From contig JAHVKF010000002.1 of NCBI GenBank assembly GCA_019800895.1, positions 310,001 to 374,000 on the forward strand: 64,000 nt of DNA, read 5' to 3'. The DNA is from Halomonas denitrificans. GTDB taxonomy: Bacteria; Pseudomonadota; Gammaproteobacteria; Xanthomonadales; Wenzhouxiangellaceae. The position numbers and the translations under genes were made by a program. Below the pieces are notes generated by a model that saw only the letters and a list, made by a program, of their open reading frames with translations, searched no databases and was not told the origin of the DNA. Positions 1-8,740 of this stretch are shown in pieces (position 1 is the first letter of the stretch; every line of letters begins with the position of its first letter).

Positions 1-27
1 CACACGGTCCGTACCCGGGAGTTCGCC

Positions 28-456
28 ATGCGTCAGAACCTGTCTGCTGTTCGCCTCACCCTGTTCCTCTCCGCCCTTCTGCTGGCCCTGCCCCTGGCCG
101 CCCAGCAATCCGAGCCGGCGGACGACAACCCGAACATCTACCCCCGGATGGCCGCGCGGTTGGTCGAACTGGGCGTGCCGGTGCTCGATGTCCGCTCCGA
201 GGAGGAAGTCGCCGAGACCGGCATGGTCGAGGGCGCGACCCGGATCTCGCACGACCGGCTCGACGAGATCGAACGCTTCCTCGACGAGGAGTTCGGCGAC
301 GACGACAACGCCGCCGTCGTGCTCTACTGCGGCTCGGGCCGGCGGGCCAGTCGGGTGATCGAGGCGATGCGCGAGCGCGGCTATGGCGGCCTGGTCAATG
401 CCGGCGGTTACGAGGACCTGGTCCAGGCGCTGGACAGCGCGGGCGACGAGGGTTGA
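28..456 (+). CDS. Periplasmic rhodanese-like domain protein
   Basis: This 142-residue protein begins with a typical Sec signal peptide (hydrophobic core about residues 8-25, ending AAQQ), so it should act in the periplasm. The rest is a single rhodanese fold: the N-terminal part has the VLDVRSEEE motif, and the active-site loop CGSGRR starts at Cys101. Rhodanese domains carry a persulfide on this cysteine and transfer sulfur, or act as redox or binding modules; the substrate cannot be read from sequence. The start follows a GGGAG ribosome site 9 bases upstream. The next gene is an unrelated DUF3144 protein 63 bases downstream. The family is firm; the physiological role is unknown. Confidence 0.85.
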   Translation: MRQNLSAVRLTLFLSALLLALPLAAQQSEPADDNPNIYPRMAARLVELGVPVLDVRSEEEVAETGMVEGATRISHDRLDEIERFLDEEFGDDDNAAVVLYCGSGRRASRVIEAMRERGYGGLVNAGGYEDLVQALDSAGDEG

Positions 457-519
457 GCGATCGGACGCCCGCCAACCGCGTGATATCCTGATCGGCTTGG
501 ATCGAATCGAACGAGCATC

Positions 520-900
520 ATGACCGAAGTCAACGAACAGCAGAAGCAGCAGCTCGAAGCGCACAACCGAGCGACCACCGCCTTCATCGACCTGGCCAAC
601 AAGCTGTCGAAGGAAAGCGGCCAGGACGTCAAGATCGTCTCTGCCGCACTGATGGCCGCGTCGGGCATCTACGCGACCTTCATCGCCGCCGGAAACGAGG
701 GCTACCTCGGGCCGGGTGGCGTCGACAAGGTCGCGCAGCTGTACAAGAACAACCTGGGCTACATCCAGGAGCGCAAGAAGGCCGAGCTGAAGATGCAGGG
801 CAAGGACGCCAAGCCGCTCGGCGGTTCCGACACCATGGTCACGGCGCCGAACGCCGAGGCGCTGGCCAGGGAAAACGAAGGCGGCGCGAAGAGCGACTGA
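520..900 (+). CDS. DUF3144-like cytosolic protein
   Basis: A 126-residue, highly charged, soluble protein with no signal peptide or membrane segment. Its middle (about residues 15-90: a helix with FIDLANKLS, then VSAALMAASGIYATF) resembles the DUF3144 family of small proteobacterial proteins, in which a helix containing a FI-LAN motif precedes a VSAALL-A--R-type helix. The C-terminal 35 residues are low-complexity and charged. Members have no assigned function that I know of. It lies between the rhodanese gene and a tRNA gene on the same strand and may be transcribed alone. The gene is well supported; the family call is by recall of the motif. Confidence 0.7.
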   Translation: MTEVNEQQKQQLEAHNRATTAFIDLANKLSKESGQDVKIVSAALMAASGIYATFIAAGNEGYLGPGGVDKVAQLYKNNLGYIQERKKAELKMQGKDAKPLGGSDTMVTAPNAEALARENEGGAKSD

Positions 901-958
901 TGCCGCTGCGGCAGGACGGGCACCGCGCGTCCCGCCTCCCTTCCATCCACCGGTTCGC

Positions 959-1035
959 GGGCCCTTAGCTCAGCTGGTTAGAGCAGCCGACTCATAATCG
1001 GTAGGTCGCAGGTTCAAGTCCTGCAGGGCCCACCA
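959..1035 (+). tRNA. tRNA with CAU anticodon, probably tRNA-Ile2 (lysidine type)
   Basis: A full 77-nt cloverleaf: acceptor GGGCCCT pairs with AGGGCCC, the D arm contains AGCTCAGCTGGTTAGAGC, the anticodon loop is CTCATAA, the T arm is GCAGG-TTCAAGT-CCTGC, and CCA is encoded. The anticodon CAU is shared by Met tRNAs and by Ile2, in which TilS converts C34 to lysidine. The body, with its CCTTAGCTCAG start and the GGTCGC-GGTTCAAGTCC region, resembles gammaproteobacterial Ile2 more than elongator Met. Initiator Met is excluded because the acceptor starts with a G-C pair and the anticodon stem lacks the three G-C pairs. Ile2 versus elongator Met needs a covariance-model score. Confidence 0.9.
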
Positions 1036-1092
1036 CTCCGGCCGACCGTGGGTTGGTCACCTGAATCGGATGGCCACGACGCCGGGGCCGGT

Positions 1093-1557
1093 TCAATCGT
1101 CTGTTTCGTCCCGGTCGACGTCCTTTTCCCGGTCGTAGTCGTGATCGACTTCTTCCTTGAGGTCGAACAGCACGCTGAGCGCCAGCCAGCTGACGACGCT
1201 GAGTGCGATCGCGACGCCCCACTGCTCGAAGGCAACCGCCGTGCCCATGGCGCCCAGGCCCCAGATCGTGGCTGCGGTCGCGGTGCCGCGAACTCGATTG
1301 TCGCCTTTCAGGATGGCACCGCCGCCAATGAAGCCGATGCCGGTCAGGATGCCCTGCATGATGCGGGCGGTCGCGTCGCTATCGGACGGATCCAGCACGC
1401 CCAGGGCGACCACGGCGTAGGCGCAGGCACCCATGGACACGAGCGGAAACGTCCGCAGGCCCATGATCTGGCTGTAGCGCTCGCGGTTGATGGCCGCCGG
1501 CATGGCCAGCACGAACGCGAACAGAAGCTTCAGCAGCGGTTCCAGGAATTCCAGCAT
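1093..1557 (-). CDS. MgtC/SapB-family membrane protein
   Basis: A 154-residue integral membrane protein with about four hydrophobic helices. It has hallmarks of the MgtC/SapB N-terminal domain: a first helix followed by INRER, LRTFPLVSMGACAY, GILTGIGFIGGGAILK and a GTATAATIW segment. The family includes MgtC, linked to Mg2+ limitation and ATP-synthase regulation in intracellular pathogens, and many environmental members of unclear role. The C terminus is a short acidic Asp/Glu/Lys tail rather than the ACT-like domain of long MgtC proteins. The start was set at 1557 because an AAAGG site lies upstream and the residues before it look non-coding. It points toward the tRNA gene and is probably monocistronic or follows the PLD gene. 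Confidence 0.88.
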   Translation of the reverse strand: MLEFLEPLLKLLFAFVLAMPAAINRERYSQIMGLRTFPLVSMGACAYAVVALGVLDPSDSDATARIMQGILTGIGFIGGGAILKGDNRVRGTATAATIWGLGAMGTAVAFEQWGVAIALSVVSWLALSVLFDLKEEVDHDYDREKDVDRDETDD

Positions 1558-1607
1558 TTCGTGGTTACCTTTCCGGCAGGGGCCGGCTCTGCCCGGCTGC
1601 GTGACGA

Positions 1608-2978
1608 TCAGAGCTGCGCCTCGAAGATCGAGGCCCACCGCTCGCGCAGGCGATGGACGAACCCACGGTGAGGCCATTGCTCCGGATCGATCACGCGACA
1701 TCGTTCACAGTCTCCGTCGAAGTCCTTCAACAGGAGATCGGCCAGGTCGCGATCGAGGGCCAGGACGGCGATTTCGTCGTCAAGACACATCGAGCGCTGG
1801 TTCATGTTCGGCGAGCCGATGCACACGGCCCTCCGGTCGACGACGATCGCCTTGGCGTGCTGCAGCGTACCGTCGTACTCGAGGATTTCGACGCCCGCAT
1901 CGAGCAGCTGCTGGTAGTAGCGGTGTCCGGCCCAGCGGGGCAGGCGATGATCGGTCTGACGCCCGCTGACCATGACCCGAACCTGCACGCCGCGCCGCGC
2001 GGCCGCGCAGAGATCGTCGCAGAGCGCGGGCCCGGGCACGAAGTAGGGGGTGACGATGTCCAGCGTCGACTGCGCGCCCATGACCAGCAGCTGGAACATC
2101 AGCGCGATCTCGGAACATTCCTCGGCGCTGGTCGCGGCCAGGACGCCGCACCGCACATCGCTCACGCGCTCGCCGTCGGCGACGCGGTCGCGACCCGACA
2201 GGTCACGGTCGCCAGCGGCGGTGTCCAGCGGCACGTCCAGCGGATCGGGCAGCCGGCCACCGGCGGCGGCCCAGTTGGCGTGGAACGCGGCGCGCAATTC
2301 TGCGACCGCCGGCCCCGTCAAGGCGAACTGCGTATCCCGGAAACGATCCGGTCGGTCGGCCCGGCCGGTCCACTCCTCGGCGATGCCGACCCCGCCCGTG
2401 AAGCCGAGTTCGCCGTCGGTCACGAGGATCTTGCGGTGCGTGCGCGAGGCCGTGCCCCAGAATTTCCAGTGCGGGATCGGGTGGAAGACGCGCAGTTCGA
2501 CCGGGCTGTCTTCGAGCTTTCGGCGGATCGAACGAGGCATTGGCGCGCTTCCGACCCCGTCGAGGAGCACCCGGACACGGACCCCGGCTTCTGCCCGTGC
2601 CACCAGCGCATCGCAGAACTGCCGGGCCACGTCGCCGCCCCAGTACACGAAGAACAGGAACTCGATGCTGCGCTGGGCGCTCTCGATGGCGCGCAGCATC
2701 GGCGGGAAGATTTCTGCCCCGTTTCGATAGCATTCGACGGAATGCCCGGGCCGGAGCGTGACCCCGAGCGCATGTTCGAACAACAGGTGCCAGTGAGTGT
2801 CGCTCAGGGAATCCGGTTCGCGACCGGTGCGGGAAAGCGAGGGGGCGCCGCCCAGGGCGGCGTACAGCTTCAGGTTGAACTCCCATTCGGCCCGGCGCGG
2901 CAAGCGGGGATGACGAACCTCGCCCAGGCCGGCCGCTCCGCTGACGGCCTGAAACCCGAATACGACGAAGTCGGTCAT
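1608..2978 (-). CDS. Phospholipase D / cardiolipin-synthase-like enzyme with two HKD motifs
   Basis: A 456-residue protein with two intact PLD catalytic motifs: HRKILVTDGELGFTGG (His181, Lys183, Asp188) and HAKAIVVDRRAVCIGSPN (His374, Lys376, Asp381). The spacing and the GxPNMNQRS end match bacterial cardiolipin synthases of the ClsB/ClsC type, which lack the N-terminal transmembrane pair of ClsA; no membrane helix is seen here. The enzyme would transfer a phosphatidyl group to phosphatidylglycerol or another alcohol at the inner membrane. A GGAGA ribosome site precedes the start. The first 50 residues have no recognisable domain. Substrate choice (cardiolipin synthesis versus phospholipid hydrolysis) is inferred. 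It lies 50 bases upstream of the MgtC-like gene on the same strand, so cotranscription is possible. Confidence 0.82.
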   Translation of the reverse strand: MTDFVVFGFQAVSGAAGLGEVRHPRLPRRAEWEFNLKLYAALGGAPSLSRTGREPDSLSDTHWHLLFEHALGVTLRPGHSVECYRNGAEIFPPMLRAIESAQRSIEFLFFVYWGGDVARQFCDALVARAEAGVRVRVLLDGVGSAPMPRSIRRKLEDSPVELRVFHPIPHWKFWGTASRTHRKILVTDGELGFTGGVGIAEEWTGRADRPDRFRDTQFALTGPAVAELRAAFHANWAAAGGRLPDPLDVPLDTAAGDRDLSGRDRVADGERVSDVRCGVLAATSAEECSEIALMFQLLVMGAQSTLDIVTPYFVPGPALCDDLCAAARRGVQVRVMVSGRQTDHRLPRWAGHRYYQQLLDAGVEILEYDGTLQHAKAIVVDRRAVCIGSPNMNQRSMCLDDEIAVLALDRDLADLLLKDFDGDCERCRVIDPEQWPHRGFVHRLRERWASIFEAQL

Positions 2979-3242
2979 GGAGACGTTCTCCAGTTCGGAA
3001 TGAGATTGCCCGGTGCTCGAGGCGCCGGATCAGGCGCGAATCATGGACACCTCGCCCGTTCCGTTAGAAAACCGCATCGTTCGCGAAGAGTGTCCAGAGG
3101 CCGGACCGTATCGCGCGATCGTCAAGTCGAGGTCGATGTCATCGGCCGGCCGCACACGGCCCGCGCCGGAAACGAATGCCCACCTGTCCGAACTGCGCCT
3201 GCCGGCCGGGAAGGCCCGACCGGCATCCGCAGCACGAACGAT

Positions 3243-3428
3243 TCAGCCGTCGATTTCGTCTTCGACGTCGTCGGCAGCGTCTTCGACGCTGTCCTCGACA
3301 TTTTCAGCGGCCTCGTCGATTTCCTCGCCGGCCTCTTCCATCGGACCATCGTTGTCGCAGCCGGTCAGCGCGAACGATGCGGCCATCAGTGCGGCGATCA
3401 GGAGCTTGGTCAGGTCGGTGAACTTCAT
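3243..3428 (-). CDS. Small acidic lipoprotein
   Basis: A 61-residue protein with a classic lipoprotein signal: MKFTDLTKL, a hydrophobic stretch, then the lipobox LTGC with Cys24. The mature part is only 38 residues and is very acidic, with short repeats of the form EE(A/I)DEAAENVEDSVEDAADDVEDE that suggest a helix. The start at 3428 is chosen because GAGGAGAA sits 5 bases upstream. Similar tiny acidic lipoproteins are common next to stress or envelope genes in gammaproteobacteria, but I know of no tested function. It is divergent from the DUF1328 gene across a 305-base intergenic region. Confidence 0.8.
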   Translation of the reverse strand: MKFTDLTKLLIAALMAASFALTGCDNDGPMEEAGEEIDEAAENVEDSVEDAADDVEDEIDG

Positions 3429-3620
3429 GAGGTTCTCCTCGGGTACATGGGTGGGTTTTCCGCTACAGCTTCGACGCACGACAGGACCGACGATGACGAA
3501 TCGGCCAATTGATTCTCGATCGATAGATTTCTGATCAAGAGGGTCGATGCGTCAGGGAACTGCAGTGCGGCTGCGCTTCATATTGTGCAGAAATCGTAAT
3601 CGGCGTGGGATGCGCGCGCA

Positions 3621-3656
3621 TTGACCGGGGTTAATCGATGCGTTGATCTGGGTTAA
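3621..3656 (+). promoter_or_regulatory. Pair of direct TTGAY-N4-GTTAA boxes
   Basis: TTGACCGGGGTTAA (3621-3634) and TTGATCTGGGTTAA (3643-3656) are near-identical 14-mers whose starts are 22 bases apart, about two helical turns, lying 78 bases upstream of the DUF1328 start. They resemble imperfect Crp/Fnr-family sites (TTGAT-N4-ATCAA). A Crp/Fnr regulator is encoded 0.5 kb away, but nothing in the sequence proves it binds here. The rest of the 305-base gap (3429-3733) shows no gene. Confidence 0.4.
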
Positions 3657-3733
3657 GGCGGGGCGCCGAAGCGACGCATACCGTATCGACAGCGTCATCA
3701 CGACGCACTCTCAACTCACAGCGAGGAAACGAC

Positions 3734-3895
3734 ATGTTGTCTTGGGCACTGATCTTTCTGATTGTGGCGCTGATTGCCGGTGTACTCGGCTTCAGCGGAA
3801 TCGCGGGCGCCGCGGCCAACATCGCGTGGATCCTGTTCGTGGTCGGCCTGGTGGTCGCACTGGTGCTGTTCCTGATGGGCCGACGTCCACGCTGA
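3734..3895 (+). CDS. DUF1328 small membrane protein (YtjA-like)
   Basis: A 53-residue protein of almost pure membrane sequence: [20 protein letters not shown], then [12 protein letters not shown] and a second helix ending LFLMGRRPR. This is the signature of DUF1328/YtjA, two-helix inner-membrane proteins of unknown function that are often induced by stress. A GAGGAAAC ribosome site lies 5 bases before the ATG. A strong intrinsic terminator follows 85 bases after the stop, so the gene looks monocistronic. Two regulator-like boxes lie upstream. Confidence 0.85.
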   Translation: MLSWALIFLIVALIAGVLGFSGIAGAAANIAWILFVVGLVVALVLFLMGRRPR

Positions 3896-3979
3896 CGTCC
3901 TTTCCCGGTGAGGGCGAGCACGCAGGCGCCTGACGCTTCCGTCGATCGCATCGCCCGCACAAGCGCTGGACATGTAACA

Positions 3980-4010
3980 CGCCGGATCGGCCGCCGATCC
4001 GGCGTTTTCT
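3980..4010 (+). terminator. Intrinsic terminator after the DUF1328 gene
   Basis: An 11-bp perfect stem (CGCCGGATCGG / CCGATCCGGCG, 3980-3990 and 3994-4004) with a CCG loop is followed by TTTTCTGTTTT. It ends the plus-strand DUF1328 transcript before the convergent Crp/Fnr gene. The remainder of 3896-4186 holds no gene. Confidence 0.85.
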
Positions 4011-4186
4011 GTTTTCGGCGAGCACCGAGGAGCGGTCCGGAGATTTCGCTGCGTGCTCGCAGCCCGGTACGAATCGACCGCGCCCGCGTGCGGAGCGATG
4101 AACGTTGGTTGGGTCAGTTGGTTGGGCCAGGGGTCGATCCGGCGCGACAAGGTCGTGCGTCGCCATCCCGCCCTGCTCGGCCAATG

Positions 4187-4927
4187 CTACGGGTCGAGCC
4201 GCATGCGTCGGCGATCGTAGTCGGAAAAGTCTTCGCAGCGCGTTCGATCGAGAATGCGCACCCGATTCCGGTCGACTTCGAGCAGCCCGTCCGAGGCAAG
4301 TTGCTTCAGGGTCCGGCTGACGTGGACCGGCGTGATGCCAACGATGTTCCCGAGTTGCTCCTGGTTCAACGGCAGGTCGAAGCCGTCGTCGGTGCCATTT
4401 CCGGAAGGTTTCGCCGACGCGCTTCCCCCCGCGGACGCCGAAAGCCGGTCCTCGAGCTCCAGCATGAGGTGCGCCAGGCACTGGGCCGCGTCGCGCTGGC
4501 CGAGCATCGTGATCCGCTCCAGCAGCCACGCCTCCTCCCGGGCAATGGCCCGGAACACCTGCTCCCGGATCGGCGCACAGTGCTCGATCAGATCCTGCAT
4601 TTCGCACTTGCGGATGATCTGGACATCGAGATCGGTCAGCGCGCGGTACGAGGAGATCGCGTCGGGGCTGGTGATCTCGCGCAAGCCGATGATCTGGCCG
4701 GCAAGGAACAGGTCGAGGATCTGCATGGACCCATCGGCCAGGTCGCGCACCGCCGCCGCCCAGCCCCGCTCGACGAAGAACAGCAGCGGCGCGTCGTCGT
4801 CCTCGAACACCAGGACCTGGCCGGCTTCGAAGCTTCGCCCACGCGTCGAGATCGACTCCAGTCGGCGTCGATCGTCACGCTCGAGCGACAAGCCGCCCGA
4901 CCATCGGTCGATCCAGGATCCTGACAT
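4187..4927 (-). CDS. Crp/Fnr-family transcriptional regulator
   Basis: A 246-residue regulator with an N-terminal cyclic-nucleotide-binding-like beta-roll (about 30-120), a long dimer helix (about 120-165) and a winged helix-turn-helix (about 188-225: NQEQLGNIVGITPVHVSRTL). The recognition helix VHVSR lacks the Glu of the FNR E-xx-SR motif. The protein has no N-terminal cysteine cluster, so it is not an oxygen-sensing FNR; it belongs to the widespread group with TPVHV-RTL. A Ser/Gly/Ala-rich insert at about 163-182 separates the two domains and is unusual. No phosphate-cassette Arg-Ser pair for cAMP is obvious, so the ligand is unknown. The start at 4927 gives MSGSW; reading further upstream runs into non-coding-like sequence. 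It is divergent from rlmL across a 315-base region. Confidence 0.85.
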   Translation of the reverse strand: MSGSWIDRWSGGLSLERDDRRRLESISTRGRSFEAGQVLVFEDDDAPLLFFVERGWAAAVRDLADGSMQILDLFLAGQIIGLREITSPDAISSYRALTDLDVQIIRKCEMQDLIEHCAPIREQVFRAIAREEAWLLERITMLGQRDAAQCLAHLMLELEDRLSASAGGSASAKPSGNGTDDGFDLPLNQEQLGNIVGITPVHVSRTLKQLASDGLLEVDRNRVRILDRTRCEDFSDYDRRRMRLDP

Positions 4928-5242
4928 CCGCGTCCCTCCAGTCCAACGGACGATTATCGGTCGCAATTGCCCGCGCGTCCAGTTGCCGGCCGGTCGCGAT
5001 CGGAGCGTTTCCCCACGCCGGCGGCGGAATCGGGCACCATCGAGCTTCGACCGTTGCGGGGGATGCACGCTCCCGGCGGCGGGCGGCGAGGAAGAAACGA
5101 TGGACCCTGCCGGGGTCGCAGGTATGCAATGGAGGTCCATTGCGGCCGAATCGACCGCGGCCGCCGGCCCACCCACCCCGGCCAGGAGCGCCGACGCATC
5201 GACATCGAGGAGTACATCGACATCGAGGATGAAAACCCGCCC

Positions 5243-7354
5243 ATGAGCATCGACCTGTTCGCGACCGCGCCGCAAGGCCTCGAGGACCTGCTGGCCCGGG
5301 AGCTGGCCGGCCTGGGCTTCGACGACGCCCGGCCCGGGCGCGGCGGGGTCGAGCTGCGGACCGACCTGGCCGGGACCTACCGCGCCTGCCTGTGGTCACG
5401 CGTCGCGGGCCGGGTACTGATGCCCATCGCCGCCTTCGAGGCCGACGATGCCGATGCACTCTACCGCCACGCCCTGGAAGTCGACTGGTCTGCGCACATG
5501 CGGCCCGAGGGCTCGCTGGCGGTCGATTTCACCGGGGTACGCCCGGCCGTCGGCCACGCCCGCTATGCCCAGCAGCGCACCAAGGATGCCGTCGTCGATC
5601 GATTCCGGGACGCGCACGGCATTCGACCCGATGTCGACCCGCAGTCGCCCGACCTGCGCATCCACGTCCACCAGCACCGGGCCGCCACCACCGTCTCCAT
5701 CGACCTCTCCGGGGACAGCCTGCACAAGCGCGGCTATCGCGAAGCCGCGGTCGAGGCGCCGCTGAAGGAACATCTAGCGGCCGCGATGCTGCTGCGCGGG
5801 GACTGGCCGCGGATCGCCGCGGGCGGCAGCGGGCTGGTCGACCCGATGTGCGGCTCCGGCACCCTGCTGATCGAGGCCGCGTGGATCGCAGGCGACGTGG
5901 CCCCCGGGCTGCTGCGGACGCGCTTCGGCTTCCAGCGCTGGCTCGGACACGACGACGCACTCTGGAAACGCCTGATCGACGAGGCCCTCGAGCGCCAGGA
6001 GGCCGGCGCCGGGCGCATCCCACCGATCGTCGGCTACGACCGCGACGGACGTGCCGTCAGGGCGGCCATCGGCAACATCGAGCGCGCGGGCCTGCGCGGT
6101 CGGGTCCACGTCGAGCGTCGCGAACTCGGCCAGGCCGCGCCGCCGAAAGGCACCGGGGGTGGACTGGTCGCGACCAATCCGCCCTACGGCGAACGGATCG
6201 GTGACGACCATGAACTGATGCCGCTCTACGTACGACTAGGCGAGCTGCTCAAGCGTCACTTTGCCGAGTGGAATGCGCTGGTCCTCAACGGCGCGGGCTG
6301 CGAGATCGGCCTGAAGCCGACCCGCAGCTGGGCCATGCGCAACGGGCCGATCGACTGCCGGTTGGAGCACTTCGAGCTCGGTACCACGCCGGGCAGCGAC
6401 GGGCCGGCCGCCCGGGACCTGCACAACCGCCTGGTGAAGAACGACAAGGCGCTGCGCAAGTGGGCGCGACGCGAGGACGTGACCTGCTACCGGGTCTACG
6501 ACGCGGACCTGCCCGAGTACGCGCTGGCGATCGACCGCTACGGCAGCGACCACGGCGACTGGCTGCACGTCCAGGAGTACCAGGCACCGGCGAGCGTCGA
6601 CCCCGGCAAGGCCAGGGCCCGGCTCCGGGCGGCGCTTGCCACGATCCCCGAGGCGCTGGATGTCGCGCCGGAGCGCATGGTGTTCAAGGTACGCAAGCGC
6701 CAGAAGGGCACCGACCAGTACGATCGACAATCGGACCGCGCCCGCGTGCTCACCGTGCGCGAGGGCGCCGTCCGGCTCGAAGTCAACCTGACCGAATACC
6801 TCGACACCGGATTGTTTCTCGACCATCGCCCCGTGCGCCAGTGGATCGCGGAGCATGCGGCCGGCAAGCGCTTCCTGAACCTGTTCTGCTACACCGGCGC
6901 GGCGACGATCCACGCGGCGGTGGCCGGCGCGCAATCGTCGGTCAGTGTCGATCTGTCCAGGACCTACCTCGCCTGGCTGCGTCGCAACCTCGGTCTGAAT
7001 CCGGTTTCCAGCGCCGCCCACACGGCGATCCACGCCGACGTCCGGACCTGGCTCGGCGAATGCGACCAGGTCTTCGACCTGATTTTCCTCGACCCGCCCA
7101 GCTTCTCCAATTCCAAGCGCATGGACGATACGCTCGACATCCAGCGCGACCACCCCGCGCTGATCCGCGACGCCATGCGCGTCCTGGCGCCCGGCGGAAC
7201 CCTGATCTTTTCCAACAACCTGCGTTCCTTCAAGCTCGACGAAGCCCTGGCCGAGGCCTTCGACATCGAGGATCGAACGACGTGGTCGATACCGAAGGAC
7301 TTCGAGCGGAATCAGCGGATTCACGGGTGCTGGTTCATCAGGCATCCTTCCTAG
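5243..7354 (+). CDS. rlmL: Bifunctional 23S rRNA methyltransferase RlmKL (m2G2445 / m7G2069)
   Basis: A 703-residue protein, essentially the length of the E. coli enzyme. It has an N-terminal THUMP domain (about 45-155), an RlmL N2-guanine methyltransferase (about 160-390) with DPMCGSGTLLIEAAW and TNPPYGERIG, and a C-terminal RlmK N7-guanine methyltransferase (about 400-703) with NLFCYTGAATIHAA and LDPPSFSNSKRM. It modifies two 23S rRNA guanines during large-subunit assembly. The start at 5243 matches the family N terminus (MSIDLFATAPQGLEDLL). The preceding bases contain a direct repeat of GACATCGAGGA, part of which could serve as the ribosome site. It is monocistronic, followed by a repeat-rich spacer. 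Confidence 0.95.
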   Translation: MSIDLFATAPQGLEDLLARELAGLGFDDARPGRGGVELRTDLAGTYRACLWSRVAGRVLMPIAAFEADDADALYRHALEVDWSAHMRPEGSLAVDFTGVRPAVGHARYAQQRTKDAVVDRFRDAHGIRPDVDPQSPDLRIHVHQHRAATTVSIDLSGDSLHKRGYREAAVEAPLKEHLAAAMLLRGDWPRIAAGGSGLVDPMCGSGTLLIEAAWIAGDVAPGLLRTRFGFQRWLGHDDALWKRLIDEALERQEAGAGRIPPIVGYDRDGRAVRAAIGNIERAGLRGRVHVERRELGQAAPPKGTGGGLVATNPPYGERIGDDHELMPLYVRLGELLKRHFAEWNALVLNGAGCEIGLKPTRSWAMRNGPIDCRLEHFELGTTPGSDGPAARDLHNRLVKNDKALRKWARREDVTCYRVYDADLPEYALAIDRYGSDHGDWLHVQEYQAPASVDPGKARARLRAALATIPEALDVAPERMVFKVRKRQKGTDQYDRQSDRARVLTVREGAVRLEVNLTEYLDTGLFLDHRPVRQWIAEHAAGKRFLNLFCYTGAATIHAAVAGAQSSVSVDLSRTYLAWLRRNLGLNPVSSAAHTAIHADVRTWLGECDQVFDLIFLDPPSFSNSKRMDDTLDIQRDHPALIRDAMRVLAPGGTLIFSNNLRSFKLDEALAEAFDIEDRTTWSIPKDFERNQRIHGCWFIRHPS

Positions 7355-7773
7355 CGCGGGACGCGCACGCTCCGAGCACGCAGGCAATCGCTCGCAAGCT
7401 CACTCCCACAGACGCGATCTCGTGCCCGATCGCCCCGGGCCGGACCCGCTTTCCAGCAATGTTCAACGGCCCCAATCGAAGTCACTGGATCCCGCATCGA
7501 GTGCGGGACGACAGGGAACCACCGCCCTGCCCACTCCCGTCGCCCCGGGCCTGACCCAGGGCCCGGCGACTTCCCTTGGCCCAGATCGAAGTCACAGGAG
7601 CCCGCGTCGAGTGCAGGACGACAGAAGGCGGCTTGGATGGAAACCGCTCGCGGATTGGAAGCTGCCCAAAGCGCCCGATCGAAGGGCCTGTGGGAGCGAG
7701 CTTGCGAGCGAATGCGCCGGTGGCAGAGAGGCGCGGGCCCAGCGGGTGCGGGTGCCGCCCCGTCCGCTCCCGA
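7355..7773. repeat. Repeat-filled spacer: inverted REP-like pair around two degenerate direct repeats
   Basis: This 419-base gap holds no gene. CGCTCGCAAGCTCACTCCCACA (about 7389-7411) and its reverse complement TGTGGGAGCGAGCTTGCGAG (about 7689-7708) form an inverted REP-type pair. Between them lie two copies, about 110 bases apart, of a unit containing ATCGAAGTCAC-GGA-CCCGC-TCGAGTGC-GGACGACAG (about 7473-7514 and 7585-7624). Each copy is preceded by a variant of CGCCCCGGGCC-GACC. Such units are typical dispersed intergenic repeats of proteobacteria. Confidence 0.7.
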
Positions 7774-8658
7774 TCAGCGCAGCCAGAGCGCGCCGACGAC
7801 GCCCATCCAGATCGTGAATCCCACCCAGTGGTTCGAGAGAAACGCGCGGAAGCAGGCCTGCGGATCGCGGTCGCGGATCCGCCAGAGCTGGACCTGCAGG
7901 AGGCCGAAGACGATCACCACCGCCGCGTACCAGGCCGGGTGCGGCAGGAAGCGCAGGCCGAACAGCCACAGGCCGGCGACGATCAAGCCCATCAGCGCGG
8001 CCAGGATCGGCACGTCGAAGCGGCCGAACAGGATCGCCGTGGACTTCACGCCTACCGCCAGGTCGTCGGCCCGATCGGCCATCGCGTACTCCGTGTCGTA
8101 GACCAGCACCCAGACCAGGTTGATGCCGTACAGCCACCACGCGGCTTCCGGGATCCGGCCGAGCTCCGCCGCGAAGGCCATCGGGATGGCCCAGCCGAAC
8201 GCGGCACCGAGCACGACCTGCGGGAGGTGGGTGAAGCGCTTGAAGAACGGGTAGCTGCCGGCCAGCAATGCCCCGACGAAGGACAGCAGCACGGTGAGCG
8301 GGTCGGTCAGCAGGACGAGCGCGAAGGCGATCGCGAGCAGGCCGAAGAACAGCGCCAGGGCCTGGCGCGGTGCGATCTCGCCGGCCGCCAGGGGCCGGCG
8401 CGAGGTCCGCTCGACGTGCGGGTCGAGCTCGCGATCGGCGTAATCGTTGATCACGCAGCCGGCCGCGCGCATCACGATCACGCCGGCCGTGAAGATCGCC
8501 AGGTTCTTCAGCGAAGGTGCACCGGCGCCGGCGAGAAACAGCGCCCACCAGGTCGGCCAGAGCAGCAGTGCGATCCCGATCGGCCGGTCGAAGCGCATCA
8601 GGCGCAGCCACGGTCCGGCCGGCCCGTCGAAGATCCGCGCGGTGAGTCGGAATTCCAT
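7774..8658 (-). CDS. ubiA: 4-hydroxybenzoate octaprenyltransferase
   Basis: A 294-residue membrane protein with about eight or nine helices and both Asp-rich prenyltransferase motifs: NDYADRELD (in AAGCVINDYADRELDPHV) and DTEYAMADRADD. The LMRFDRPIG N-terminal motif and HVERTSRRPLAAG are also typical of UbiA. It prenylates 4-hydroxybenzoate, the first membrane step of ubiquinone biosynthesis. No ubiC neighbour is present. It is divergent from an MFS gene with 82 bases between, where both promoters should lie. Confidence 0.95.
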   Translation of the reverse strand: MEFRLTARIFDGPAGPWLRLMRFDRPIGIALLLWPTWWALFLAGAGAPSLKNLAIFTAGVIVMRAAGCVINDYADRELDPHVERTSRRPLAAGEIAPRQALALFFGLLAIAFALVLLTDPLTVLLSFVGALLAGSYPFFKRFTHLPQVVLGAAFGWAIPMAFAAELGRIPEAAWWLYGINLVWVLVYDTEYAMADRADDLAVGVKSTAILFGRFDVPILAALMGLIVAGLWLFGLRFLPHPAWYAAVVIVFGLLQVQLWRIRDRDPQACFRAFLSNHWVGFTIWMGVVGALWLR

Positions 8659-8740
8659 TCGCGTAGTATGCCGCGACGCGCGCGAGCGCCGTGGCCGATG
8701 CTAGGATGCGCGGTTCGATCCCGAACACCGGTACCTTCTC

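Noticed and set aside
1048-1671. 207-codon plus-strand frame next to the tRNA
   Set aside because: It is opposite the MgtC-like gene, which has clear family motifs and a ribosome site.
4187-4927. Oxygen-sensing FNR
   Set aside because: No cysteine cluster for a 4Fe-4S centre, and the recognition helix lacks the FNR Glu.
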